Shown here: positions 1 to 10,977 of the stretch, piece by piece
Position numbering within the stretch: the first letter of the stretch is position 1
Layout: the number at the start of each line of letters is the position of its first letter
Origin: Triticum aestivum
Taxonomy: Eukaryota > Streptophyta > Magnoliopsida > Poales > Poaceae
Assembly: GCF_018294505.1 (NCBI RefSeq)
Contig: NC_057809.1
Location: 138,358,979-138,422,978, forward strand
Direction of reading: 5' to 3'
Length of the DNA: 64,000 bases
Translations under genes and position numbers: made by a program
The notes under the pieces: generated by a model
The model's input: the letters and a program-made list of their open reading frames with translations, nothing else
The model's database searches: none
Told to the model about the DNA's origin: nothing

Positions 1-1337
1 TTTTGCGTTTATGTATTTATATTATGTTTCTAATTTTCTAACTCTACTTTATCATTTCCCTTTTTTTAAGTGTTCATCATACATTTTTAATCATGTAGAT
101 GCAAAGGTTGAATATACGCAAAAATGTTTTTGATGTACACGAAAAATGTGTACATGTATGCAACAAAGCAGTCACTAAAACATATAATTGAAAAACATAT
201 TAATCATCAATTAATAAAAAATTAAACAGGTATAAGAAATTGTTTCAAGCGTATATGAAAAAATGTACAATGTGTATGAAAAAGTAGACAACAAAACACA
301 TGTTTCAAAAAATCTTAATAATGTATTTGAAAAATATTAAACCTGTACAAAAATGTTTCATATGTATACGAAAAATTTAGACTATGTATGAAAACAGTAG
401 ACATCAAAACATATATATGAAAAAAATCTTGTATTTAAAAAAATCTTAAGCATGTATAAAAAGTATTTATCATTTATGCAAAAAATGTACAGTGTCCATA
501 TAAAAATGTAGGCATGTGTTGAAAAAATTAGACATCAAGACATATATTTAAGAAAATTTAAACTGTATAAGAAAGTGTTCAATGTATGCAAAAGATGTAC
601 AGTGTGTGTGAAACAATTTCCTAATGTATAGAAAAATAGAACTAATGTATACGAAAAATGTACATTGTGTGTGAAAAAAGGAATCAAAGTGTATAAGAAA
701 AAAGCCAAAGAAAACGGTAGAGAAACATAAAATAAAGAAAATGATGAAAACCAGAGAAAGAAGAAAAAGTAAAGGTGAAAAAATAAAACAGTAGAAGCCC
801 AGCAGAGAAACATTAAAAATGAAGAAAACTGGTGACATCCAAAGAGGAAGAAAATGAAAAAAAAAACAAAGAAAAGTGGAGAAACCGGTAAAGAAACATA
901 AAAAATATAAAGAATTGGTGAAATCCAATGAAAGAATAAAAATGAGAAGAAAGGGGAAAACAAAGAAACTAAAGAAAAACCATAAAGAAAACACACAGAA
1001 AAGAAAGAAATGAAAAACCCGATAAAAACCATAAGGATAAACACAACAAAGAAAAACACACAAAAAAACCCAACAAAAACCCTGGCGTGTAACCAATAAA
1101 TAGAAGAAGTAAAGAAAAAACAACTCTACAGCGAGTGAATGAAACCGAATGGACGAACCAAACCTGAGCGATCAGCAAACGGAAAAAATGCAATGAAAAA
1201 GGCTGGCCAAAACCTTGAAGCGAGCCGGGTGTACTTCTCGCAACAAGAGAAGTGTAGCCCTGGCATGCATTTGCTCCCTTTCCACCGCACTGGTCGGGGA
1301 ATAGGAGCTCCCGTAATGATTTTCCTGGAGTGTTTGG
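1..1337. other. A/T-rich degenerate repeat region, no gene recognised
   Basis: Positions 1-1080 are strongly A-rich on the plus strand. They repeat variants of a short theme, an AAAATGTACA-like core followed by GTGTATGAAAAA, at irregular spacing (for example near 243-290, 370-400, 485-500, 590-620 and 655-680). From 700 to 1080 the sequence becomes purine-rich GAAAGAAGAAAA runs. Positions 1081-1337 are less biased and hold no recognisable domain. Long T-rich minus-strand frames here are composition artefacts. The region ends exactly where the Copia A LTR begins. It could be the end of a DNA transposon, but I see no terminal inverted repeat. Confidence 0.5.
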
Positions 1338-3065
1338 TGTTGGGGAACGTAGCATGCAATTTCAAAATTTTACCTACGATCATGCAAGACTTATCTATGA
1401 TATGCATAGCAACGAGAAGGGAAGAATGTGTCCACGTATCCTCGTAGACCGAAAGCGGAAGCGTTAGGTTAACGCGGTTGATGTAGTCGAACGTCTTCGC
1501 GATCCAACCGATCTTAGTACCGAACGTCGGACACCTCCGTGTTCAGCACACGTTCAGCTCAATGACGTCCCTCGAACTCTTGATCCAGCAGAGGGTCGAG
1601 GGAGAGTTCCGTCAGCACGACGTCGTGGTGATAGTGATGGTGATGTGATCCACGCAGGGCTTCGCACTATGACACTATGACCGAAGGAGTAAACTATGGA
1701 GGGGGCACCACACACGGCTAAGAGAACAATTGATGTGCCTTTGGGGTGCCCCCGCCCCCGTATATAAAGGAGGAGAGGGGAGGCCGGCCGGCCCTAGGGG
1801 CGCGCCAAGTGGGGGGGAGTCCCACTAGGACTCCTAGTGCTAGTCGGCTCCCCCTTCCTTCCAATGGAGAGGGGGAAAGGGGAAAGAGGTGGAGAGGGAG
1901 AAGGAAAGGGGGGTCGCGCCCCCACCCCTTGTTCAATTCGGATTGGCTTAGGGGGGGCGTGGCCTTCCTCCTCCTCTCCACTATGGCCCATGAGGCCCAT
2001 TAACTTTTTCGGGGGGAGGGGGGTCCAGTAACCTCCCAGTACTTCGAAAAATCCCCAAACCTCTTCGAAACCATTCCGGTGTCCGTATATAACCTTTCTA
2101 ATATATGAATCTTTACCTCTTGACTATTTTGAGACTCCTCGTCATGTCCGTGATCTCATCCGGGACTCCGAACAAAACTTCGGTCACCAAAACACATAAC
2201 TCATAATACAAATCGTCACCGAATGTTAAGCGTGCGGACCCTACGGGTTCGAGAACTATGTAGACATGACCGAGACACATCTCCGGTCAATAACCAATAG
2301 CAGGACCTGGATGCTCATATTGGTTCCTACATATTCTACGAAGATCTTTATCGGTCAAACCGTAATAACAACATACGTTATTCCCTTTTTCATCGGTATG
2401 TTACTTGCCCGAGATTCGATCGTCAGTATCATCATACCTAGTTCAATCTCATTACCGGCAAGTCTCTTTACTCGTTTTGTAATGCACCATCCGTAACTAA
2501 CTCATTAGTCACATTGCTTGCAAGGCTTATGGTGATGTGCATTACCGAGAGGGCCCATAGATACCTCTCCGATACTCGGAGTGACAAATTCTAATCTTGA
2601 TCTATGCCAACCCAACAAACACCTTCGAAGACACCTGTAGAGCATCTTTATAATCACTCAGTTACGTTGTGATGTTTGATAGCACACAAGGTGTCCTCCG
2701 GCATTCGGGAGTTGCATAATCTCATAGTCAGAGGAATATGTATAAGTCATGAAGAAAGCAATAGCAATAAAACTTAACGATCATTATGCTAAGCTAATGA
2801 ATGGTCTTGTCCATCACATCATTCTCTAATGATGTGATCTCGTTCATCAAATGACAATACATCTCTATGGTCAGGAAACTTAACCATCTTTGATTAACGA
2901 GCTAGTCAAGTAGAGGCATACTAGGGACACTCTGTTTTGTCTATGTATTCACACATGTGCTAAGTTTCCAGTTAATACAATTCTAGCATGAATAATAAAC
3001 ATTTAGCATGATATAAGGAAATATAAATAAAAACTTTATTATTGCATCTAGGGCATATTTTTTCA
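1338..3065 (-). repeat. Copia A 3' LTR
   Basis: A 1728-bp LTR read on the minus strand. Its end reads TTCCCCAACA (plus strand TGTTGGGGAA at 1338). Its start is marked by the AATATGCCCTAG-like signature complementary to 3045-3065. A TATA-like stretch lies at 1761-1767. The polypurine tract abuts it at 3066. It differs strongly from the 5' LTR fragment of the same element at 35837-36613, particularly around the promoter. Confidence 0.88.
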
Positions 3066-3076
3066 GTCTCCCACTT
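3066..3076 (-). other. Copia A polypurine tract
   Basis: On the minus strand this reads AAGTGGGAGAC directly upstream of the 3' LTR, the usual plus-strand primer of Angela/BARE-type elements. The identical motif borders Copia B at 58976-58986. Confidence 0.8.
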
Positions 3077-3119
3077 GCACTAGAGTCAATAATCTTGATT
3101 ACATAGTAACGATTCTAAT

Positions 3120-4185
3120 ACCCATGGAGTCTTGGTGCTGATCATGTTTGGCTCACGAAAGAGGCTTAGTCAATGAGTCTGCAACATTCAGATCCGTATG
3201 TATCTTGCAAATCTCTATGTCTCCCTCCTTGACTTGATCGCAGATGGAATTGAAGCGTCTCTTGATGTGTTTGGTTCTCTTGTGAAATCTGGATTCCTTC
3301 GCTAAGGCAATTGCTCCAGTATTGTCACAAAAGATTTTCAATGGACCCGATGCACTAGGTATTACACCTAGATCGGATATGAACTCCTTCATTTGCTGCT
3401 TCCGAAGCAGCTATGTACTCTGCTTCACACGTAGATCCCGCCACGACGCTCTGCTTGGAACTGCACCAACTTACAGCTCCACCATTCAATATAAATATGT
3501 ATCCGGTTTGTGACTTAGACTCATCCGGATCAGTGTCAACAATATGTCATCCATATATAATATTAGAAATGCTACACAGCTCCCACTCACTTTCTTGTAA
3601 ATACAGGCTCCTCCAAAAGTCTGTATAAAACCATATGCTTTGATCACATTATCAAAGCGTATATTCCAACTCTGAGATGCTTGCACCAGTCCATAAATGG
3701 ATCGCTGGAGCTTGCACACTTTGTTACCACCTTTAGGATCGACAAAACCTTCTAGTTGCAGCATATACAACTCTTCTTCAAGAAATTCATTAAGGAATGC
3801 AGTTTTGACATCCATTTGCCAAGTTTCATAATCATAAAATGCGGCAATTGCTAACATGATTCGGATAGACTTAAGCATCGCTACAAGTGAGAAGGTCTCA
3901 TCGTAGTCAACTCCTTGAACTTATTGAAAACCTTTCGCAACAAGTCGAGCTTTCTAGACAGTAAAATTACCATCAACGTCAGTCTTATTCTTGAAGATCC
4001 ATTTATTCTCTATGGCTCGCCGACCATCGGGCAAGTCAACCAAAGTCCACACTTTGTTCTCATACATGGATCCTATCTCAGATTTCATGGCCTCAAGCCA
4101 TTTACCGGAATCTAGGCTCATCATCTCTTCCTCATAGTTCGTAGGTTCGTCATGGTCTAGTAACATGACTTACAGAACATGATTA
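3120..4185 (-). pseudogene. Copia A RT/RNase H remnant
   Basis: Minus-strand remnant of reverse transcriptase and RNase H, which copy retrotransposon RNA into DNA in the cytoplasmic particle. Visible RT parts include ENKWIF, QMDVKTAFLNEF (with a catalytic Asp) and YMDDIL, the usual YVDD box with Val to Met. RNase H shows CDNTGAIALAKESRFHKRTKH near 3260-3340. About 490 bp present in Copia B between YVDD and the RNase H segment are missing here; the junction is near 3540. Stops and frame changes occur throughout. The original polyprotein stop (TAA) is still readable near 3103. The segment ends at the TSD GATTA (4181-4185), where the solo LTR inserted. Confidence 0.85.
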
Positions 4186-4270
4186 TGCTACCTATTGAGC
4201 ACTGCATTGGTTTTCCCTTGAAGAGGAAAGGGTGATGCAGCAAAGTAGCGTAAGTATTTTCCTCAGTTTT

Positions 4271-5815
4271 TGATAATCCCCAAGTGCAGGGAATCATCAT
4301 AGCAATTTCCAAAGGTGGAAGTGATAAGTATGGAGTATCGGACCCACAAGGAGCTAAAGGTAAGATCAATATTCTCTCAAGCCCTACCTGCCACTGATAC
4401 GACTCTACGTACACCGAACGTTTGCTTCCAACTAGCAACGAAAAATAAAACTATGTTGTGGGTATGAAGATGATAATTTTGTATGATATTGGAGAGCTAA
4501 AATATAAAAGTAGGGGCTGTTATCATAAAGTTAAAATATATTGCTAAATATTATAAATAGCGAGTGTGGAATAATGATGGATCGGTGTGCACAATTGTCT
4601 TAGGCAATTGTTAACAAGACCGGTAATTACTATTGCAGTTTCATATGAGGGAGAGGCATAAGCTAACATACTTTCTCTACTTGGATCATATGCACTTATG
4701 ATTGGAAGTCTAGCAAGCATCCACAACTACTAAAGATCATTAAGGTAAAACCCAACCATAGCATTAAAGCATCAAGTCCTATTTATTCCCATACGCAACA
4801 ACCCCCTTACTCGGGTTTGTGTTTCAGTCACTCACCAACCCACTATAAGCGAATCATGAACGTATTGCAACACACTACAGCGGGAATCCCTCATGCTTAC
4901 GCGACACGGAGGGCACCATAGGACAGCACCAAAGTAAAACATACAACTCATACCAATCTAGATCATCAATCAACCCAAAGACAAAGGATATCTACTCAAA
5001 ACATCATAGGATGGTAACACATCATTGGATCATAATATGTGGCATAAAGCACCATGTTCAAGTAGGGATTCCAACAGGGTGCGGGAGAGTGTACCGCGTA
5101 AAAGAGATGAGGATGGTGATGATGATGGTGATGTTGATGAAGACAATCACCAGGCGATGATTCCCCTCCCGATGGCACTCCGATGCCACCGAGAGAGAGG
5201 AGGAGAGGTTCTCCCCCTTGCGCTTCCTCCTCCATGGCCTCCCCCTGGTTGGGGAGAGGTTCTCCCTCTGGTCCTTGGCCTTCATGATGATGATGGCCCC
5301 TCCGGGATCCTCCTCCATGCCCTTCGGTGATGATGGCCCCCTCCGATAGGGTGCCAGAGAGGGCCTAGATTGGTTTTCGGTGGCTACGGAGGCTTCTGGC
5401 GACGGAACTCCCGATCTAGGTTTCTTTCTGGAAGTTTGGGGTTATATAAGAGGTGTTGGAGTCGAGAACAAGGCAGGGGGGTCTCCGGGCTGTCCATGAG
5501 GCAGGGGGGTGCGCCCAGGGGGGTGGGTGCCCCCCACCCTCGTGAGCAGATCGAGACTCTTCTGGCCCAGTTCTTTTACTTTCTGGCCTTCTTCTGGTCC
5601 AAAAATAAGCTCCGTCAAGTTTCAGGTCAGTTGGACTCCGTTTGGTTTTCCTTTTCTGCGATATTCAAAAATAACGAAAAAACAGAAACTGGCACTGGGC
5701 TCTAAGTTAATAGTTTAGTCCCAAAAATCATATAAAATAGCATATAAAACATACTAGATGGATAATATAATAGCATGAATACTTCATAAATTATAGATAT
5801 GTTGGAGACGTATCA
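4271..5815 (-). repeat. Element 1 3' LTR
   Basis: 1545-bp LTR with minus-strand ends TGATACGTCTCC (5815) and GGGGATTATCA (4271; plus strand TGATAATCCCC). It contains a GAT-rich microsatellite at about 5109-5150 and a GC-rich stretch at 5460-5540. The pair LTR (10528-10977 and 21684-22746) totals about 1513 bp and is very similar. Confidence 0.88.
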
Positions 5816-5829
5816 GCATCCCCAAGCTT
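5816..5829 (-). other. Element 1 polypurine tract
   Basis: On the minus strand this reads AAGCTTGGGGATGC immediately before the LTR start TGATACG. The same motif is repeated inside the internal region at 8138-8152, 8195-8209 and, less perfectly, 9609-9623 and 9666-9680. Confidence 0.8.
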
Positions 5830-6303
5830 AATGCATGCTCGTCCTCGAGTAGGTAAATGTTAAAAGAAATAATTTACGAAGTGTGAATGCTAGCAAGTGC
5901 ATAAGTTTCATCAATGATAGTTCCAATCACTTTTTCTAGCATCATTATATATCATAACAATATCTCATCTTCATAAAACTTTTCATGATCAAGTAACAAG
6001 CTATTCACATGTTAAAGTATAGATCATAAACTTTCTTGAAACTAACAAACTATATTCTCAGTCATCAAACAATTGCAATTCATCTTATTTTCAGGAAGGG
6101 TCTATGTCAGAGCTTTGATTTAGCAAACTCCATATACTCAACTATCATTTAATCTTTTACAATTGCTAACACTCACGTGATATTTATGGGTTCAAAGTTT
6201 TAATCGAACACAGAGAAAGATAGGGGCTTATAGATTCGCCTCCCAACCTTTTACCTCAAGGGTAATGTCAACAATAATATTTCATGATAACTTACATCCA
6301 ATT

Positions 6304-6305
<2 letters not shown>

Positions 6306-6347
<42 letters not shown>
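6306..6347. repeat. (AT)21 microsatellite
   Basis: 42 bp of perfect AT dinucleotides directly left of the fold-back element. TATATA also follows its right end at 7052, so the fold-back inserted into, or expanded, a TA-rich target. Confidence 0.95.
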
Positions 6348-6350
<3 letters not shown>

Positions 6351-7051
6351 GACGCGCTATTCGTCATCCTGGGTGAGAAATAGTTATTCTTCACCGCCTT
6401 CTATTTTACCATCAATGCCCCGTAATTTTACGTTCCGTAAGTTTTGTCTTATTTCTAACGTTGTAAAAAATATTTTATTTTATTTTATGTAAAATTACAA
6501 ACATAAAAACATAAAAACATATATAATCGTTGTAAAAAATATTTTATTTTATGTAAAATTACAAACATAAAAACATAGTGTAAAATACACATAAACTACA
6601 AATTTTCTTGGCTTATGACATATATTTTTATTTTTTCTTATGCCAAATTTTACGTAGTGAATCAATAGGAATGTAACTATTTAAATTGCAAACATAATTT
6701 AATTATGAAATGATCGTAAGATTACCTCGTTTTATAATTAAATTACGTTTGGAATTCAAATAGTTACATCCCTATTGATTCACTACGTAAAATTTGACAT
6801 AAGAAAAATAAAAATATAGGTCACAAGACAAAAAAATTAACAGTTTATGTGTATTTTAGACTATGTTTTTACGTTTGTAATTTTACATAACATAAAATAT
6901 TTTTTACGGCGATTATATATTTTCTTACGGTCTCTTTTTGCGTCAGAAATAAGACAACACTTACGGAACATAAAATTATGGTGCATTGATGGTAAAATAG
7001 AGGGGGTGAAGAATAACTATTCCTCACCCAGGGTGACGAATAGCGCGACCC
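6348..7051. mobile_element. Fold-back (MITE-like) DNA element, 704 bp
   Basis: Long imperfect palindrome. The left arm begins near 6348 (GCGCTATTCGTCATCCTGGG at 6353-6372). The right arm gives the same sequence on the other strand, ending in GCGCGACCC at 7051. Similarity of the arms continues almost to a centre near 6710; for example GTAACTATTTAAATT and its partner flank the middle. There is no coding capacity. Flanks are TA repeats, so the exact duplication cannot be read. It is probably a non-autonomous DNA transposon; the superfamily is uncertain (Mutator-like or fold-back). Confidence 0.75.
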
Positions 7052-8122
7052 TATATATCAGGATCTTTCCAACACAATGTGCTTGCCAAAGGATAAAATG
7101 TAAAAAGGAAAGGTGAAGATCACCATGACTCTTGCATAAGGGTAGAAGATAAAAGTAAAAGATAGGTCCTTCGCAGAGGGAAGCAGAGGTTGTCATGCGC
7201 TTTTATGGTTGGATGCACAAAATTTTAATGCAAAAAACGTCACTTTATATTGCCACTTGTGATATGGACCTTTATTATGCAGTCCGTCGCTTTTATTTCT
7301 TCCACATCACAAGATCGTATAAAGCTTATTTTCTCCACATTAATAGATCATACATATTTAGAGGGCAATTTTTATTGCATGCACCGATGACAACTTACTT
7401 GAAGGATCTTACTCAATCCATAGGTAGGTATGGTGGACTCTCATGGCAAAACTGGTTTAAGGAATGTTTGGAAGCACAAGTAGTATCTCTACTTGGTGCA
7501 ATGAATTTGGCTAGCATGAGGGGGAAAAGCAATCTCAACATGTTGGATGATCCAAGACAATATACTTTATTTCGGATATAAGAAAACATAACCCATTACG
7601 TTGTCTTCCTTGTCCGACATCAACCTTTTAGCATGTCATATTTTAATGAGTGCTCACAATTACAAAAGATGTCCAAGATAGTATATTTATATGTGAAATC
7701 TCTCTTCCTTCAATATTCTTTCATGAATTGTTCAAGTGACCGATTCTACGTTTGCTAACTTTCAAAAAGTTCACTACCTATACTTATTCTATGTGAAGTC
7801 ATTAATCCCCATGGTATAAGCATATGAAACATATATAAATTCAGATTTATGATATTTAATTACTCAACCATTTACTCATAGGATATACATGAAGCACGTG
7901 AGTAAATGACAAACTACTCCAAAAGATAATAGTGAAGGACACTGAGTAGTCAAATAATTAACTAGCCATGGGAGGATTATTTTTCATTTAATATTTCAAA
8001 TCCAATGATTTTATTCAAACAGCAAGTAAAATTTAAAATATTCTCCAAGCAAAACACATATCATGTGACGAATAAAAATATAGCTCCGAGTAAGGTATAC
8101 CGATAGTTTTGAAGATGAAAGA

Positions 8123-8209
8123 GGGGATGCCTTCCGGGGCATCCCCAAGCTTAGGCACTTGAGTCTTCCTTGAATATTACCTTGGGGTGCCTCGGGCATC
8201 CCCAAGCTT
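8123..8209 (-). other. Paired-hairpin module, element 1 copy a
   Basis: Stem GGGGATGCC (8123-8131) pairs with GGCATCCCC (8138-8146) across a 6-nt loop. About 40 nt later CTTGGGGTGCC can pair with GGCATCCCCAAG (from 8195). Each hairpin ends in the polypurine-like motif (8138-8152, 8195-8209). The same two-hairpin layout is seen in five other places in this window. Confidence 0.7.
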
Positions 8210-8858
8210 AGGGTCTTTCCACTCCTTATTCTCCTCATATCGATATCTCACCCAAAGCTTGAAAACTTCAATCACACAAAACTTAACGGAACTTCATGAG
8301 ATAGGTTAGTATGATAAAGAGTAAACCATTCACTTTGGTACTGTAAAAGACAAGGTTCATAATTTTCCTCACACAATGCCTATTGTACCATATCATTTCT
8401 ACAATTTATATTGAGAAATATAAGACACAGAAACTAGAAAACAAGCAAATTATACAATGAAAACAGAATTTGTCAGAAACAGAACAATCTGTAATGATCT
8501 GAACACTAACCATACTTCTGCTACTCAAACAATTATGAAATAAATTGGTGGACGTGAGTAATTTTTCTATTAATCTTCCGAAAAAAGAATCAACTCAATC
8601 GCACTCTTCTATAAAAATGGCAGCTAATCTCGTGAGCGCAAAGTTTCTGTTTTTTACAGCAAGATCACATTAACTTTCACCCAAGTCTTCCCAAAGGTCT
8701 TACTTGGCACTTTATTGAAACAAAAGCTATAAAACATGATTACTACAGTATCTTAATCATGAGAACACACAAAAACAGTAAGGATAAATATTGGGTTGTC
8801 TCCCAACAAGCACTTTTCTCTAAAGCCTTTTAGCTAGGCATGATGATTTCAATGATGC

Positions 8859-9188
8859 TCACATAAAAGATAAGAATTGAAACATAAAGAGAGCATCATG
8901 AAGAATATGACTAGCATATTTAAATGTAACCCACTTCCTATTCCTAGGGATTTTTTGAGCACATAATTTATAGGAACAAGAATCAACTAGCATAGGAAGG
9001 CAAAACAAGTATAACTTCAAAACTTTAAGCACATAGAGAGGAAACTTGATATTATTGCAACTCCTACAAGCATATATTCCTCCCTCATAATAATTTTCAG
9101 TAGCATCATGAATTAATTCAACAATGTAACCATCACATAAAGCATTCTTTTCATGATCTAAAAGCATAGAAATTTTTCCACTCTCCAC
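8859..9188 (-). pseudogene. Athila non-autonomous ORF, C-terminal domain remnant (element 1)
   Basis: A 109-codon open frame without a known enzymatic motif. It matches the C-terminal part of the longer frame in element 2 (18191-19018) and the plus-strand element (33156-33551). Shared features are HEKNALC, IHDATENYYEGG, YVLKVLKL, a Cys pair (CRSC), PRNRKW and a hydrophobic end, LFMFQFLSFM. No ATG-led longer gene is visible upstream. Conservation over three copies shows common descent but not present function. I do not recognise a Pfam-type domain. It could be part of a gag-like or an envelope-like protein. Confidence 0.5.
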
Positions 9189-9595
9189 ATAAACAAAATT
9201 CTTCTCATTCGGAATAGTGGAATCATTACTAAAGTTGACACTCTTCCAGATCCACTTTAGAATATAGTATTATTCATACTCCAAAAGATATAAGTGAATT
9301 TCATGGAGCATTCTACAATTAATATAGACTAACCAATATCCAAGCTCAAAATATATAAGTGAAGCACACGAAGTATTCTAACCATACTCAAAAGATTTAA
9401 GTGAAGCACAAAGAGCAATTCTATAAGATCATACTTAAAAGATATAAGTGAAGCACATGAAACATTATATAAATAAATGAAGGGCTATCTCATCCTAGCA
9501 TGGTTCATAAAGGAAGAACAAAAAACACAAAGGACACAAATCATGTGAACAAAAAAACACCAAGGTATACCGATAATTGTTGAATAAGAAAGATA

Positions 9596-9680
9596 GGATG
9601 CCAACCGGGGCATCCCCAAGCTCAGATGCTTGAGTATCCTTAGAATATTTGCTTGGGGTGCCTTGGGCATACCCAAGCTT
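9596..9680 (-). other. Paired-hairpin module, element 1 copy b
   Basis: Second, more diverged copy of the 8123-8209 module. Stem GGATGCC pairs with GGCATCC, and a later GGGGTGCC faces GGCATACCC. It lies about 1.47 kb from copy a, and the DNA around it also resembles the DNA around copy a (8000-8720 compared with 9485-10150). Confidence 0.6.
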
Positions 9681-10155
9681 GATCTCTTTCCTCTCTTTAT
9701 TCTTCTCACATCGGTAACTCCTCGTTCTTTGAACACTTCATCCACAAAAGACTTTAACAAAAACTTTGTGAGATCCGTTAGTATAATAAAGCAAATCACT
9801 ACCTTTATGTACTGTTGCAAACTCATTCCAATTTCATATTAGAACTATATATACTGTATTCCAACTTCACCATGGTTCATACCCCCCGATACTACCCATA
9901 GATTCATCAAAATAAGCAAACAACACATGAAAAACAGAATCTGTCTAAAACTGGACAGTATGTAGTAATCTGGAGGTTTAGTGAACTTCTGTAACTCCAA
10001 AAATTATGAAATAAATTTGAAATTTTGAAAACTTTGTACAGAAGTAATGTTCAAAAAGTCTCGGACACATTTGACTTTCCAGTAAAAAATGTAAAATCAC
10101 GCGCTACAGCCAAAGTTTCTGTTTTTGTTCTGCACATAGTAAACAAGCAATTTAA

Positions 10156-10383
10156 TCATCCTAAAACCAAAGCTTGGCACATTATTTTTATAATACAATG
10201 GATATATATAAGGGGATAATTATTTACATAGAAACTTCCATGAAAAATCCTACATTGTTTCCGTGAGCATGAACACAAGTGCTCAAGGTCGACCCTCACT
10301 TCTTCAATGCATAACTTTCCAATCACTTCTCTCTTTGAAAAACTTTTTAGCCATGAGAGGCAAGTTTTTTTTTGTATTTTCAT
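10156..10383 (-). pseudogene. Short Cys-rich ORF near the primer-binding site (element 1)
   Basis: 75-codon open frame starting about 120 bp inside the primer-binding site, where gag would begin. It matches the plus-strand frame at 32060-32290 almost throughout (VDLEHLCSCSRKQC, CRIFHGSF, IIKIMCQALVLG). It contains several cysteines but no CCHC zinc knuckle. Element 2 has a different frame at this place. It may be the N-terminal exon or remnant of a structural protein; function unknown. Confidence 0.4.
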
Positions 10384-10500
10384 TCAAATTTTTTTGTATG
10401 TTTCACCCACAACTAAACAGACACAAAAAAGGAAAACAAAATCTACTTAGTGAAGAAAGCAAACAAGCACACACGAGAATATCAACCCCATGCTATTGCT

Positions 10501-10517
10501 CCCCGGCAACGGCGCCA
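10501..10517 (-). other. Element 1 primer-binding site (tRNA-Asp type)
   Basis: Minus strand TGGCGCCGTTGCCGGGG, ten bases inside the 5' LTR end. It is complementary to the 3' end of plant tRNA-Asp, the primer used by Athila elements. Confidence 0.85.
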
Positions 10518-10527
10518 GAAAAGAGCT

Positions 10528-10977
10528 TGATTATCCCCAAGTGCAGGGAATCATCGTAGCTATTTCCAAAGGTGGAAGTGATAAGTATGGAGTGTCGAAC
10601 CCACAAGGAGCTAAAGGTAAGATCAATATTCTCTCAAACCCTATCTGCCACTGATACGACTTTACGTACACCGAGCGTTTGCTTCCAACTAGCAACGAGA
10701 AATAAAACTACGTTGTGGGTATGAAGAGGATAATTTTGTATGATATCGGAGAGCTAAAATATAAAAGTAGGGGCTGGTATCGTAAAGTTAGAATATATTG
10801 CTAAATATTATAAATAGCGAGTGTGGAATAATGATGGATCGGTGTGCGGAATTGTCCTAGGCAATTGTTAACAAGACTGGCAATCACTATTGCAGTTTCA
10901 TATGAGGGAGAGGCATAAGTTAACATACTTTCCTTACTTGGATCATATGCACTTATGATTGGAACTCTATCAAGCAT
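10528..10977 (-). repeat. Element 1 5' LTR, left piece
   Basis: 450 bp equivalent to the left part of 4271-5815. It starts TGATTATCCCC (one change from TGATAATCCCC). It is cut at AGCAT (10973-10977) by element 2 and resumes after the duplicate AGCAT at 21679. Confidence 0.85.

Larger units (their letters stand above)
5830..8000 (-). other. Element 1 internal region, 3' non-coding part
   Basis: No open reading frame with recognisable domains was found between the polypurine tract and the hairpin modules. The TA array and the fold-back element lie inside it (6306-7051). Two short blocks recur in other Athila elements of this window: GATAGGTCCTTCGCAGAGGG at 7161-7180, and TAGGTAGGTATGGTGG starting at 7421. 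It may be a decayed 3' gene, but no protein similarity can be seen. Confidence 0.6.

Noticed and set aside
535..1355. Several 100-190 codon minus-strand frames rich in Phe, Leu and Ser
   Set aside because: They are products of T-rich composition in an A/T-rich repeat; they overlap in different frames and show no domain.
1746..2031. Gly/Pro/Arg-rich frames (also 36234-36671, 37600-37961 and 57662-57916)
   Set aside because: They lie around the promoter part of Copia LTRs and are not conserved between LTRs.
4996..5330. His/Asp-rich frames (also 21845-22301 and 30807-31285)
   Set aside because: Encoded by GAT/CAT microsatellites inside LTRs; they differ between LTR copies.
7195..7581. 128-codon plus-strand frame in element 1
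   Set aside because: Antisense to the element, no domain, and not kept in related elements.
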